Shown: positions 1-7,845, counted from the first letter of the stretch. The stretch is 61,427 nt of DNA from Candidatus Moranbacteria bacterium UBA2206 (GCA_002328565.1 DCUU01000065.1:1-61427); one strand, 5' to 3'. Translations and numbers: made by a program. Notes: generated by a model not told the origin, from the letters alone.

Positions 1-30
1 TGAGATTAATAATATTTTTTTCATAAATTA

Positions 31-60
31 TGTCATTCCCGTGAAAACAGGAATCTAGTG
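31..60. repeat. REP-like palindrome fragment
   Basis: The motif gtcattcccgtgaaaac followed by aggaatctag forms a short imperfect palindrome (attccc-gtg...cag-ggaat). It resembles the dispersed gtcattcccg-type repeats common in bacterial spacers. It lies in non-coding sequence upstream of the tRNA-Lys promoter. No second copy was seen in this window. Confidence 0.4.
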
Positions 61-140
61 TAAAAATTTATTATTTCTAGAAATGGCTATTTATTTTTTC
101 TTACTTAAGTATACCACAAACAGATAAAAAGCCAAACGCA

Positions 141-168
141 TTGACGAAAAATATAGTAGTGCTATAAT
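141..168 (+). promoter_or_regulatory. sigma70-type promoter of tRNA-Lys
   Basis: TTGACG at 141-146 and a perfect TATAAT at 163-168 are separated by 16 bases. Initiation near 175 would give a leader of about 35 nt before the tRNA at 211. The motif match is strong for both boxes. Confidence 0.75.
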
Positions 169-210
169 GCAAAAGTTGGTTAATTTCATTAACTACTTTT
201 TTTTATAAAT

Positions 211-283
211 GCGCCCATAGCTCAGTTGGTAGAGCAGTTGCCTTTTAAGCAAACGGTCCCAGGTTCGAGTCCCGGTGGGCGCA
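211..283 (+). tRNA. tRNA-Lys (anticodon UUU)
   Basis: The acceptor stem gcgccca pairs perfectly with tgggcgc, and the discriminator is A at 283. The D arm is gctcagttggtagagc and the anticodon loop cttttaa carries TTT, reading Lys AAA/AAG. The T loop is ttcgagt. The CCA end is not encoded. Two stem positions look non-canonical: a G-A at the top of the anticodon stem and an A-C inside the T stem. The gene has its own promoter just upstream and a terminator hairpin just downstream. Confidence 0.93.
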
Positions 284-287
284 CAAA

Positions 288-310
288 AAAATCCTCTTCA
301 TGAGGATTTT
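288..310 (+). terminator. Terminator of tRNA-Lys
   Basis: The stem aaaatcctc (288-296) pairs with gaggatttt (302-310) around a five-base loop, and the 3' arm runs into T-rich sequence. It starts five bases after the tRNA end. Confidence 0.75.
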
Positions 311-422
311 AAAATTTCTTCTACTTATTAATAAAAAAAGGTCCCGGAAATCGCATCAGTATAAATTTGGATACCTGCGCATTGTTTCCAAATTATATAC
401 TTCCACGATTCCCGGGGTGGGT

Positions 423-620
423 TTAATTGTTTTGAGGGTTGTAAGCGCCCATCTTAAGTTCAAGATTGAATATGGCCTTGGCGAGTTTTCTTGATTGTCT
501 GCCAAGTATCTGCAACAAACGCAGATTTTTAGCTTTTTCCGCCACGTCCATTTTTTTATGGACCATTCCAATCTCCTCTCTTAAAACCGGCAACTTACCA
601 CAAATGTCACTACGCTTCAT
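423..620 (-). CDS. Small basic hypothetical protein (65 aa)
   Basis: This 65-residue frame starts at 620 and is preceded by AAGGGG about eight bases upstream. That is a real Shine-Dalgarno site, which is rare in this window. The protein is helical and charged (KMDVAEKAKNLRLLQILGRQ), with no signal peptide or membrane segment. A TATAAT on the minus strand at 691-696 could be its -10 box. No family is recognised. A 71-codon frame at 356-571 overlaps it but lacks a comparable start context, so this frame was preferred. Existence is likely but not certain. Confidence 0.5.
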   Translation of the reverse strand: MKRSDICGKLPVLREEIGMVHKKMDVAEKAKNLRLLQILGRQSRKLAKAIFNLELKMGAYNPQNN

Positions 621-690
621 AACTCTTACCCCTTCTTATTTAAAAACCCCCATTTCAGCGTGCCTAAGATTCTAGGCTAAAGCATATACC

Positions 691-696
691 ATTATA
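691..696 (-). promoter_or_regulatory. Candidate -10 box for the 65-aa gene
   Basis: The minus strand reads gcaTATAATgg here, about 70 bases upstream of the 620 start. The -35 region is weak (a tattgt-like hexamer about 17 bases further up). It sits inside a small palindrome, agcatata-ccat-tatatgct. Confidence 0.35.
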
Positions 697-707
697 TGCT
701 AACGCTA

Positions 708-734
708 CAAAAACAATAGCACATTCGTGCTATT
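708..734 (-). terminator. Terminator after the 163-aa membrane protein gene
   Basis: The stem aatagcac (715-722) pairs with gtgctatt (727-734). Read on the minus strand, the hairpin is followed by the T-run gtttttg at 708-714. It lies about 20 bases past the stop codon at 755, as expected for an intrinsic terminator. Confidence 0.7.
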
Positions 735-754
735 TTGTCAAAAGTAAAAATCCC

Positions 755-1246
755 TTAATTAAGCCTCTTTCGAATAAGATAAACAAAAAGCAAAGGGAGA
801 AAGAGCCACAGAAAATGAAATTCGGAAGAAACTAGATAGTCATAGGCGTTGGGAGAAATGTATTCTAGGGCTATTTTTTTAGGCGTAATTGTAAAAACAA
901 TACTCAGCATCAAAACTACTTCCAAAAAACTTACCACAAAAATCCGCCACATAAACTCCGCGCCAGAGATATAAATTCCAAAGATTTTTTTGCTAGAAAT
1001 TGTGACTAGAACCAGCGCGACAAAAAAGAAAACCAGTTCAAATGAATAATCACTCAAATATTTTTCCGGAAAAGCCGAAAGAAGCGCCAGCGCCACATAG
1101 GTACTAATGAGCATTTGAATGAGCCGATGGCGTCCAATCAAAAATGCCAAGCCAATCGTCAAAATAACAATCACCAAAAGAAGCGTGAAATCTTGCACGA
1201 AATTTTGTGAGATTCCAATCTTAGAAAGCAATAAATCTACATTCAT
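755..1246 (-). CDS. Polytopic membrane protein, unknown function (163 aa)
   Basis: Hydropathy suggests about five membrane segments near residues 20-40, 43-60, 68-86, 98-121 and 143-160. Short charged links such as GRHR and SSKK lie between them, and the tail is basic (YLIRKRLN). The size and layout recall small CvpA-like membrane proteins, but no diagnostic motif is visible, so no function is assigned. The gene ends at its own terminator. It is followed at some distance by dnaJ upstream (about 180 bases), so it is probably transcribed separately. Confidence 0.75.
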   Translation of the reverse strand: MNVDLLLSKIGISQNFVQDFTLLLVIVILTIGLAFLIGRHRLIQMLISTYVALALLSAFPEKYLSDYSFELVFFFVALVLVTISSKKIFGIYISGAEFMWRIFVVSFLEVVLMLSIVFTITPKKIALEYISPNAYDYLVSSEFHFLWLFLPLLFVYLIRKRLN

Positions 1247-1426
1247 ATTTTTTGTTTATTTTATCTTTTTTTTATTTCACTACCATATATAGGCGAATGG
1301 TAGTAATTTATATATATTTTTAATATTTTGATCATTAACAATTTTCTGCGACCGCATTTTTTTGTTCACACGAAGATATCTTAAGCATCTCAGATATTTT
1401 TATCTTACTCCTTTTTCTTTCTTTTG

Positions 1427-2527
1427 TCATTCCCCCATTTTTTCCAACTCTTCAATCAGCCTTCTTTGTTCACGACTAAGTTTTTTTGGAATGCGCACAA
1501 TTATTTTCACCAGATGATTGCCCCGACCTCGGCCGTGCACATCAGGCACACCTTTTTCTCTGATGCGAAAAGTTTCACCAGATTGAGTTCCAGCCGGAAT
1601 TTTCAAGATTAAATTTCCCTCGATGGTTTCAATCTCAATTTCTCCGCCAAGTGTGGCACACGAAAAACTGATTTCTTCGGTGCTCAAGATATCATTATTG
1701 TGTCTGGTAAATTTTTTGTGATTTTTGACCCGAACCAAAATATATAAATCACCTGAGCGCGCACCTTTTCCACCAGCTTCACCCGCGCCTTGCATGGAAA
1801 TCGTTTGACCACTAGCAATTCCAGCGGGAATATTTATCTCTATCTCTTGTTCCTTTTTGATTCGGCCATCACCTCCACATTTAGAACATTTTTTCTCATA
1901 AGACTTTCCTTCTCCCAGACAGTCTGGACAAGTTATCACCTGAGAAAAAGAACCAAAAAAACTGCGCGTATTTTTTTGCACCTGTCCTGCACCGTGACAA
2001 GTCGAACAAGTTTTGATGCTGGAACCCGGTTCTCCACCAGATCCATCGCATTTGTCACACACAGCGCTTTTATATAAATTTATTTTTCTTTTCGCCCCAC
2101 TCACCATTTCAGAAAAATCTATCTCAACATCTACCTGAATATCCTGCCCGCGTTTTTGTTTTCGGCTTCTCCCACCACCAAAAACATTGGAAAAAATATC
2201 CTCAAAATCTGTTCCGCCAAATTCGAAACCGCCCGCGCTTTGGCCGAAATCGAAGCCAGAAAAATCAAAACCACCAGCACCCTGACCTTGCCCAGAAAAA
2301 CCACCTCCACCGCCCTGATCAAAAGTCTTGCCAAACTGGTCATATTGTTGGCGCTTGGACTTATCCGAAAGCACTTGATAGGCCTCGTTTATTTCTTTGA
2401 ATTTTTTTTCGTCTCCACCGGTTTTGTCAGGATGATGTTTGTGAGCCATTTTTCGATAGGCCTTTTTTATCTCATCATCCGATGCACCCTTAGAAACACC
2501 GAGAATTTTATAGTAGTCTTCTGACAT
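1427..2527 (-). CDS. dnaJ: Chaperone DnaJ (Hsp40)
   Basis: This is the co-chaperone that delivers substrates to DnaK and stimulates its ATPase. The J domain (1-70) carries the HPD motif at 32-34. A Gly/Phe-rich linker (about 70-115) follows, then four CxxCxGxG-type zinc repeats (CDKCDGSG, CSTCHGAG, CPDCLGEG, CSKCGGDG) and the two beta-barrel C-terminal domains. At 366 aa it is full-length type I. It is not in the hrcA-grpE-dnaK operon but stands alone behind a CIRCE operator 59 bases upstream of its start, so it should be co-regulated by HrcA. Confidence 0.97.
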   Translation of the reverse strand: MSEDYYKILGVSKGASDDEIKKAYRKMAHKHHPDKTGGDEKKFKEINEAYQVLSDKSKRQQYDQFGKTFDQGGGGGFSGQGQGAGGFDFSGFDFGQSAGGFEFGGTDFEDIFSNVFGGGRSRKQKRGQDIQVDVEIDFSEMVSGAKRKINLYKSAVCDKCDGSGGEPGSSIKTCSTCHGAGQVQKNTRSFFGSFSQVITCPDCLGEGKSYEKKCSKCGGDGRIKKEQEIEINIPAGIASGQTISMQGAGEAGGKGARSGDLYILVRVKNHKKFTRHNNDILSTEEISFSCATLGGEIEIETIEGNLILKIPAGTQSGETFRIREKGVPDVHGRGRGNHLVKIIVRIPKKLSREQRRLIEELEKMGE

Positions 2528-2585
2528 AATTATTGCATATTATCTTAAATAAATTTCCTATTAACTATACCACCATTCTTAAAAA

Positions 2586-2612
2586 TTAGCAATCCCTGTC
2601 ATTGAGTGCTAA
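2586..2612. promoter_or_regulatory. CIRCE operator of dnaJ
   Basis: TTAGCAATC, nine bases, then GAGTGCTAA matches the CIRCE consensus TTAGCACTC-N9-GAGTGCTAA with one mismatch in the left arm. CIRCE is the binding site of HrcA, which is encoded at 10762-11514. The site lies between dnaJ and the divergent GNAT gene. Only the dnaJ side fits the usual arrangement. Confidence 0.9.
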
Positions 2613-2633
2613 TACAATTAGCATGCTAATAAA

Positions 2634-2662
2634 TTCACAAACGCCTGAATATGTGCTATATT
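2634..2662 (+). promoter_or_regulatory. Promoter of the GNAT gene
   Basis: TTCACA at 2634-2639 and TATATT at 2657-2662 are spaced by 17 bases, a near-consensus sigma70 arrangement. The predicted start near 2669 gives a leader of about 20 nt before the ATG at 2690. Confidence 0.6.
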
Positions 2663-2689
2663 TAGTTTATTATCAATAACAATAAAAAT

Positions 2690-3151
2690 ATGACTAAACA
2701 CATCCAAATCTATGAAAATGAAATCTATGAAGATGATGTAGCTGAAATAAATAGCCTACTTAAACAACTCAGTCCTAATGAATCTGAATCAATTAACTGG
2801 GAGACGGTACAAAATGTTATGAAAAATGCTACCGTATTTATTCTTCGTGACCATTCACCGGAAATATTAAAAGGAAAACCTCGTGGACGTATCGTTGGCG
2901 AAGGTCTTCTTTTTCACAATTGGAAATTTATGTTTTCCACCGGATCGATTGATGATGTTGTCGTGGATGAAAAATATCGCGGTAAAGGTCTAGGAAAGAT
3001 ATTGACATATGCAATGATTGAAAAAGCCAAAAAATTAGGCATGAAACATATTGATTGTACAAGTCGTCCCCACAGAATCGTCGCCCATAAATTATATGAA
3101 AAAGCTGGTTTTGAAAAACGAGACACTAATGTTTTTAGACTAAAACTTTAA
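2690..3151 (+). CDS. GNAT-family N-acetyltransferase
   Basis: This 153-aa protein has the GNAT acetyl-CoA site: the beta4 strand SIDDVVVDEKYRGKGLGK holds the R/Q-x-x-G-x-G/A pyrophosphate loop (RGKGLG, near residues 96-101). The typical C-terminal HKLYEKAGF motif follows. The layout recalls glucosamine-6-phosphate or small-molecule acetyltransferases, but the substrate cannot be read. It is one of only three plus-strand protein genes and is divergent from dnaJ with its own promoter. No Shine-Dalgarno site precedes the ATG. Confidence 0.85.
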   Translation: MTKHIQIYENEIYEDDVAEINSLLKQLSPNESESINWETVQNVMKNATVFILRDHSPEILKGKPRGRIVGEGLLFHNWKFMFSTGSIDDVVVDEKYRGKGLGKILTYAMIEKAKKLGMKHIDCTSRPHRIVAHKLYEKAGFEKRDTNVFRLKL

Positions 3152-3258
3152 TATTTTTTACTTTCTTTTCTTTCTCTTTTTTCTAAGGGATAATTTTTAA
3201 TATTTTTAGCAAACTCCTGTTTGAGAATTTGATTTTTTTCACCATTCTTATTTTCTTA

Positions 3259-3401
3259 GATGGTTTTATTTTTTAGAATTTTTTTAACTCGAAAGTTTAT
3301 TTTTTAGCTAAAATTTTTCTCGGTCGACGGCTGAAAGAGAAAAATTTTAGAAAAAATAATCTTTCTCAAACAAGAAAAAAATTCCAAAAAATAAAACCAT
3401 C
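3259..3401. repeat. Long imperfect hairpin element, copy 1
   Basis: The arms start at 3259 and 3401 with gatggttttatttttt and its complement, and continue imperfectly for about 60 bases each around a loop containing cggtcgacggctgaaa. The element sits between the convergent ends of the GNAT gene and the next minus-strand gene, 10 bases past that gene's stop. A sister with the same architecture and a related loop is at 40950-41093. It may act as a bidirectional terminator or be a MITE-like unit. Confidence 0.7.
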
Positions 3402-3410
3402 GCCCCTCCC

Positions 3411-4406
3411 TCATTCCACCACTTCCATTTCCACCATCACCTTAGAAACTTGAACAAAATTAATTTTTCGAAGTATCCAAAAAACTAAAGCGGTCAGATA
3501 TCCACAAATAGAACCGAGAAAAGAACCAAGCGAAGCCACTGTCAAAAAAAGTATAAACGAAGCAATAAAAGGCAAGAACGGCATACTATCTTTCTCAAGA
3601 CTTGTAGAAAAAAATTCATTTATCTTGTTATTTATCATCTCAGAGAAAACATCTGAGATTTTTTCTTGACCTGTGAGCGGTACGCCCGCGATTTCACTAA
3701 AACTTTTTCTTTGCTCCGCCAGAATTTTTTCCTGATCATTTGCGAGTATCTTTTCTATCTGAGATTTACTAGCTCCAATTTGTTTTTCATCTAACCCCTG
3801 ACTTTCCAGAATATTTCCCAAAAAACTATCGGAATTTTCTTTGGACATTTTCAAAATAAATTCGTCTACCGTCAAGTCGCTTTTCTCACTGTCCTTGAGT
3901 TCAGGATAAATTCTCGGCAAAATTTGATTAACAGCGTCCCCTGCTTCGAATCTTGGAATGATATTTATTTTCCCCGTATCTTTTACTTCAACATAATATT
4001 GGGAAGTGATTATAATTGAAAGCGCCAAAATAAGCATTGTTTTTCCGGTGCGGACTGATTTAGTGATATCAAATTTAATATTAGATTTTATGTCGCTAGA
4101 AATTCTTTCCAGTCCTGCTAACGCCAGAAAAAAAGCAAACAGCAAAATCAAAACATGCCAAAAAGAAAAAACGAAAATAAGATTCGAAAGCAAACTAATT
4201 GCTAAAGCGGAAATCAGTATGGTTCTATTCTTGATAAGAATTGCGCCAAGAGAAAGCGCGATATAAAAAAAAGAAAAACAAATCAATGGAACTAGCCAGG
4301 TGCTTGATTCTGGCACATTAATCGCCCGTTCAACCGAAAGCCATGAAACCACCCCTAAAACAACAATAAGACCAGCTATCGCATATTTTGTAATTTTTGT
4401 TTTCAT
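3411..4406 (-). CDS. Large membrane protein, unknown function (331 aa)
   Basis: The frame is open up to 4550, but the first 48 codons lie in a dispersed repeat (4413-4564). The ATG at 4406 (MKTKITKYAIAGL) is therefore taken as the start. Four to five N-terminal membrane helices are followed by a soluble, charged segment (ILKMSKENSDSFLGNILESQ and onward). Two more helices lie near the C-terminus (FLPFIASFILFL and SFLGSICGYLTALVFWIL). This resembles conserved hypothetical membrane proteins of CPR genomes. No enzyme motif is seen. There is no Shine-Dalgarno, and the repeat ends seven bases before the ATG, so the promoter is unclear. Confidence 0.75.
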   Translation of the reverse strand: MKTKITKYAIAGLIVVLGVVSWLSVERAINVPESSTWLVPLICFSFFYIALSLGAILIKNRTILISALAISLLSNLIFVFSFWHVLILLFAFFLALAGLERISSDIKSNIKFDITKSVRTGKTMLILALSIIITSQYYVEVKDTGKINIIPRFEAGDAVNQILPRIYPELKDSEKSDLTVDEFILKMSKENSDSFLGNILESQGLDEKQIGASKSQIEKILANDQEKILAEQRKSFSEIAGVPLTGQEKISDVFSEMINNKINEFFSTSLEKDSMPFLPFIASFILFLTVASLGSFLGSICGYLTALVFWILRKINFVQVSKVMVEMEVVE

Positions 4407-4412
4407 TGTATT

Positions 4413-4564
4413 GGGAACTCGCGCGTTTGATTGCAGAAAAGATATTAACGCAGTCGCTAGGAAGATATTTTCCTTAAGCAATTTTTGATTACTGGCAAAT
4501 TGTTGCATCTTATAGTTGCTTTTGCGACGAGCATATCTTGATGCAAGCAAATGCGTGAGTCCTA
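4413..4564. mobile_element. MITE-like element, family A, copy 1
   Basis: This element is about 152 bp, with ends gggaactcgcgcgtttg and caaatgcgtgagtcct forming terminal inverted repeats. The interior (ttaacgcagtcgc, ttttgattactggc, gcgacgagcatatcttga) matches copy 2 at 55721-55868 at roughly 80% by eye. It has no coding capacity of its own, so it would need a transposase in trans. It separates the membrane protein gene from nspC and creates a false N-terminal extension of the former. Confidence 0.8.
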
Positions 4565-4573
4565 ATATTTTTT

Positions 4574-5776
4574 TTAAGACAGCCTTCCCTTGAAATCCTT
4601 ATGGCTGAATTTTTTTATTATTTTAATTTTATTTTTTTTGTCCATTATGGCAATCTGCGGAAGATTTATTCCATTAAAAGTATTATTTTTCACCATAGTA
4701 TAAATTGCCATATTAAGAAAAACTATTTTTTGTCCAATCTTAAGCGAATCATTGAAGGAATATTCCCCGATTACATCTCCAGTCAAACAACTTGGTCCTA
4801 CTAGGCGATAGCTATTCTCATTTCCTTTTTTGACTGGGATTTGCGCCCCAAGTATTTTTGGCATATAAGGCATTTCCAATACATCTGGCATATGCGTAGC
4901 TGCGGAAACATCCACCACAGCAATATTTATCCCATTTTTGAAAATATCCACCACTTGACCAACCAAAACTCCGGCGTTTAGAACAACTGCCTCACCCGGT
5001 TCAAGATAAATTTCCAAATGCGGATACTTCTTCCTGAATTCTTTTATAATTTTATATAACAAATTCAAATCATAATCATCTCTTGTGATATGGTGCCCAC
5101 CTCCAAAATTGACCCATTTCATTTTGGACAGAAATTTTCCGAATTTTTTTTCAAAAATTTCAAGTGATCTTTCCAGTGCATCGGCGTTCAACTCGCAAAG
5201 ATTGTGGAAATGCAACCCTTCAATGCCGGATAAATTATCCTCCTCGAAATTATCTATCGTCACTCCAAATTGAGAATAGGGACGACTAGGATCATACATT
5301 TCAACCTCAGATTCTCTGTGTTCCAAATTCACCCGCATTCCACAAGAAATTTTCTTTTTTGATTTTTCAACTATTTTTTTGAAATTATCCCATTGTGAAA
5401 AAGAATTAAACACTAAATGATCACAGTATTTCAAATATTCTCCAATATTATCCCGCGTATAAGATGGCGAGAAAACATGCGTTTCCTTGCCGAATTCTTC
5501 TTTGCCCAGCCGAGCTTCATTAATTGAACTAGCCTCTGAGCCGGCAAGATATTTTCTCATCAGCGGGAAAACACTGAAAGTAGAAAAACTCTTAAGCGCC
5601 ATTAGAATTTTGCATCCGGTTTCTTTTTGCACTCTCTCAAGAAGCTTGAGATTATTTTCCAGTTTCGAAACAGAAATCACATAAGTAGGCGTGACTAATT
5701 TTTCAAAATTTTCCAAATTCCAACCTTCTTCATTCACCCAAGGTTCGATAAATAGTTCGCTAAATTGTTTAGACAT
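4574..5776 (-). CDS. nspC: Carboxynorspermidine decarboxylase
   Basis: This fold-III PLP decarboxylase removes CO2 from carboxynorspermidine or carboxyspermidine, the last step of the alternative polyamine route. The PLP lysine is in MALKSFSTF (K62). The Gly-rich phosphate loop WVNFGGGHHIT and the C-terminal GPSCLTGDVIGEY active-site cysteine motif are visible. At 400 aa it has normal family length. It follows the dehydrogenase gene by 15 bases, so the two form an operon that makes and decarboxylates the intermediate. Whether the product is spermidine or norspermidine cannot be decided here. Confidence 0.93.
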   Translation of the reverse strand: MSKQFSELFIEPWVNEEGWNLENFEKLVTPTYVISVSKLENNLKLLERVQKETGCKILMALKSFSTFSVFPLMRKYLAGSEASSINEARLGKEEFGKETHVFSPSYTRDNIGEYLKYCDHLVFNSFSQWDNFKKIVEKSKKKISCGMRVNLEHRESEVEMYDPSRPYSQFGVTIDNFEEDNLSGIEGLHFHNLCELNADALERSLEIFEKKFGKFLSKMKWVNFGGGHHITRDDYDLNLLYKIIKEFRKKYPHLEIYLEPGEAVVLNAGVLVGQVVDIFKNGINIAVVDVSAATHMPDVLEMPYMPKILGAQIPVKKGNENSYRLVGPSCLTGDVIGEYSFNDSLKIGQKIVFLNMAIYTMVKNNTFNGINLPQIAIMDKKNKIKIIKKFSHKDFKGRLS

Positions 5777-5791
5777 TTTTTTGTCGCTAAA

Positions 5792-7042
5792 TTAATAATT
5801 CTTCTTCAATTCCCTTGGCAAATCTTTCAGGTTTTTCACTTTCCAAGTTAGACCGACCTTAGCCATTTCTTCCAAAAATATTTTTGAATCCAATGATTTA
5901 TCTTCAGAATTTTTCGTGCCTATGCCACTCCATTTTCTTTCAAGAACAAGTTTTGCGCAAGTGACTGTTGGAATGGCTGTGGTATACCCAATTGCATTAC
6001 CATTAGTTTCTTTGTAGGCCTCGGCGTGGTCGCAAACATTATAGATATAGACAAATTTTTTCTTGCCATTTTTGACGCCGGAAATGATATTGCCAATATT
6101 TGTTTTGCCAGTGTAGCTACTGTTGAAATCTTCGCCTTTTGGCAAAATAGCTTTGAGAAATTTCACCGGCACTACGTCACATCCATTATAGTCAACCGCA
6201 TCAATTCGAGTCAGACCAACATTATATAGCACTCGCAAATATGTCAGATAAGTTTTGGAAAATGTCATCCAAAAACGAATTCTTTTCAAATCAGGCATAT
6301 GAGTCGGAATAGTTTCCATTTCTTCGTGATACATCAAATAGGGATCAAATTTCCCCGCTTCCGGAAAGTTAAATTCAAAATGCGGAGCTTTCTCATCAAT
6401 TAGTCGTCCCTTTTCTTGCCATTTTTTTCCTTCCCAAAATCTAATCGGCAAAATCAATTCTCGCAAATTTATCTCCGGATCAAAATTCGGCGCAAATTTT
6501 ATCTTCTCATCTTTGGAACCACCATTGCAATCCAAAATATCCACCGCATAAACTTTGTCGAAAATATAATCTCTGGCATAGGCGCAAAAAATATTGGTCA
6601 CTCCCGGATCAAAGCCCATGCCCAAAATCGCCAAAAGTCCTTTTTTCTTGAAAGCTTCATTTTTGGCTAATTGCAATTTATAAGAAAAACCATATTTATC
6701 TTTTTCTTCATAACAAGCCGTGTCGATATAGTTCACGCCATATTTCAAGCAAGCGTCCATCACATCCAAATTGTCATATGGACTTCCCCAATTCACCATT
6801 AGCTTTGGTTTCAAATCTTGCAAAAGTTTGGAAAAGAATTTTTTGTCGCTCACATCCCCAACATGAACCCTGAGATCCATTTTGCCTTTTGATTTCTTTT
6901 TCACCGAAGCGCGAACTGCTTCCAATTTGGAAATAGTTCTTCCAACTACATGAATTTCCGAAAAAGTTTCCGGAAACTGCGCCATCTTGTGCAGTCCCAC
7001 ACTACCCACATTCCCACAACCGATAACGAGCACTTTTGACAT
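5792..7042 (-). CDS. Carboxynorspermidine synthase (saccharopine dehydrogenase-like)
   Basis: The N-terminal Rossmann motif VLVIGCGNVGSVG (residues 4-16) binds NADPH, followed by a saccharopine-dehydrogenase-type catalytic domain (LAILGMGFDPGVTNIFCAYA). The family (CANSDH/CASDH) reductively condenses a diamine with aspartate semialdehyde. The pairing with nspC supports this role over lysine metabolism. Length is 416 aa. A TGCTAGAAT extended -10 box lies 31-39 bases upstream of the start. No Shine-Dalgarno is present. Confidence 0.92.
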   Translation of the reverse strand: MSKVLVIGCGNVGSVGLHKMAQFPETFSEIHVVGRTISKLEAVRASVKKKSKGKMDLRVHVGDVSDKKFFSKLLQDLKPKLMVNWGSPYDNLDVMDACLKYGVNYIDTACYEEKDKYGFSYKLQLAKNEAFKKKGLLAILGMGFDPGVTNIFCAYARDYIFDKVYAVDILDCNGGSKDEKIKFAPNFDPEINLRELILPIRFWEGKKWQEKGRLIDEKAPHFEFNFPEAGKFDPYLMYHEEMETIPTHMPDLKRIRFWMTFSKTYLTYLRVLYNVGLTRIDAVDYNGCDVVPVKFLKAILPKGEDFNSSYTGKTNIGNIISGVKNGKKKFVYIYNVCDHAEAYKETNGNAIGYTTAIPTVTCAKLVLERKWSGIGTKNSEDKSLDSKIFLEEMAKVGLTWKVKNLKDLPRELKKNY

Positions 7043-7072
7043 ATTTTTTAAACTAAACTTATTAACTTTTTT

Positions 7073-7078
7073 ATTCTA
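7073..7078 (-). promoter_or_regulatory. Extended -10 promoter of the polyamine operon
   Basis: The minus strand reads TGC-TAGAAT, a TGn-extended -10 element. A good -35 box is not seen at the usual distance. Initiation near 7066 gives a leader of about 24 nt. Confidence 0.5.
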
Positions 7079-7112
7079 GCAGATTTATTTTATTTTACCA
7101 GCAATCACTCTA

Positions 7113-7162
7113 CCTCATCCGCCTCGGATTACCTCGGCACCTTCTCCTTATAAAGGAGAAGG
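7113..7162. repeat. Composite double-hairpin repeat, family B, copy 1
   Basis: The order is cctcatcc, gcctcgg-attac-ctcggc, acc, then ttctcct-tat-aaggagaa. The same parts in the opposite orientation occur at 20016-20068 next to a DUF559 gene, and a related unit is at 20437-20490. This copy lies 40 bases past the stop of the four-helix gene. Confidence 0.75.
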
Positions 7163-7201
7163 AAAATTAATTCTTTCTATCTTGATTAACTTTTTCTAAA
7201 A

Positions 7202-7768
7202 TCAAAAATTATTCCCTCTAAATTTATTCCGCTGTTGATATAATCTTTCCGTAAAACCTCCTTGCTTCATAAATTCATTGCTGAGTTTTTGTAGTTGCTT
7301 ATCCAAGAGATAATTTGTTTGATGAATAAGACAAATAATCATATTAGCTGCAGATTCAGAATTTTCAAGATAAGTCGCATAGGACAAATTAGACCTATTT
7401 TTATCATAAACCAAATTTCTCACCATTTTTGCTTTTGGATTTTCTTTCGTCCATAATTCTAATTTATTTTGACGCAAAAAATCCTCATAATCCAAAAGTA
7501 ATTCTTCCAGGCTCGCTCGCGCTACATTAGTCAATTTTATTTCTGTTTTCTTTGAGGTTCCAGAAGCTTTGCTTCCTTCCGCAATATTTTGCCTTCCAGA
7601 CCGTGCTGCTTGTTCCATCTGATCCTTGGTACGACTTTTCCAGTTTATATATTTTTGACAAAATTCAATAGTGAAATCGCAAACTAAGGTTGCCGACTTA
7701 AAAGATTCTAGGTTTCGATATCCGCCATGCGTAAAAAATAATTTTTCTTGATTTGTCTTATTTGTCAT
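7202..7768 (-). CDS. Four-helix-bundle protein, S23/IVP-like with suffix domain
   Basis: The start chosen is the ATG at 7768 (MTNKTNQEKLFF). The longer frame to 7810 would run through a TATAAT promoter box. The family signature is clear: the YRNLESFKSATLVCDFT helix, then QMEQAARSGRQNIAEGSKASGTSKK and RASLEELLLDYEDFL. Such proteins are abundant in CPR genomes and related to those encoded by 23S rRNA intervening sequences; their cellular function is unknown. The gene carries its own promoter and a family B repeat follows it, so it may have moved as a unit. Confidence 0.88.
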   Translation of the reverse strand: MTNKTNQEKLFFTHGGYRNLESFKSATLVCDFTIEFCQKYINWKSRTKDQMEQAARSGRQNIAEGSKASGTSKKTEIKLTNVARASLEELLLDYEDFLRQNKLELWTKENPKAKMVRNLVYDKNRSNLSYATYLENSESAANMIICLIHQTNYLLDKQLQKLSNEFMKQGGFTERLYQQRNKFRGNNF

Positions 7769-7798
7769 ATTCGACTTATAGGACTTATAAACTTCTTT

Positions 7799-7804
7799 AT
7801 TATA
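7799..7804 (-). promoter_or_regulatory. -10 box of the four-helix-bundle gene
   Basis: A perfect TATAAT on the minus strand lies about 30 bases upstream of the ATG at 7768. The -35 region falls in the dnaK terminator and is poor. Its presence argues against the start at 7810. Confidence 0.5.
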
Positions 7805-7810
7805 CCACAA

Positions 7811-7841
7811 AAAAAGCAGGGTTTTTTATTCCCTGCTTTTT
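7811..7841 (-). terminator. Intrinsic terminator of the hrcA-grpE-dnaK operon
   Basis: aaaaagcaggg (7811-7821) pairs with ccctgcttttt (7831-7841). On the minus strand the stem is followed by seven T residues. It begins five bases past the dnaK stop. Confidence 0.9.
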
Positions 7842-7845
7842 CAAG

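Noticed and set aside
356..571. 71-codon minus-strand frame starting at 571
   Set aside because: It overlaps the 65-aa frame at 423-620, which has a proper Shine-Dalgarno site and a better start context.
4407..4550. N-terminal extension of the 331-aa membrane protein up to 4550
   Set aside because: These codons lie almost entirely in a MITE that also occurs at 55721-55868, and MKTKITKYAIAGL is a normal membrane-protein start.
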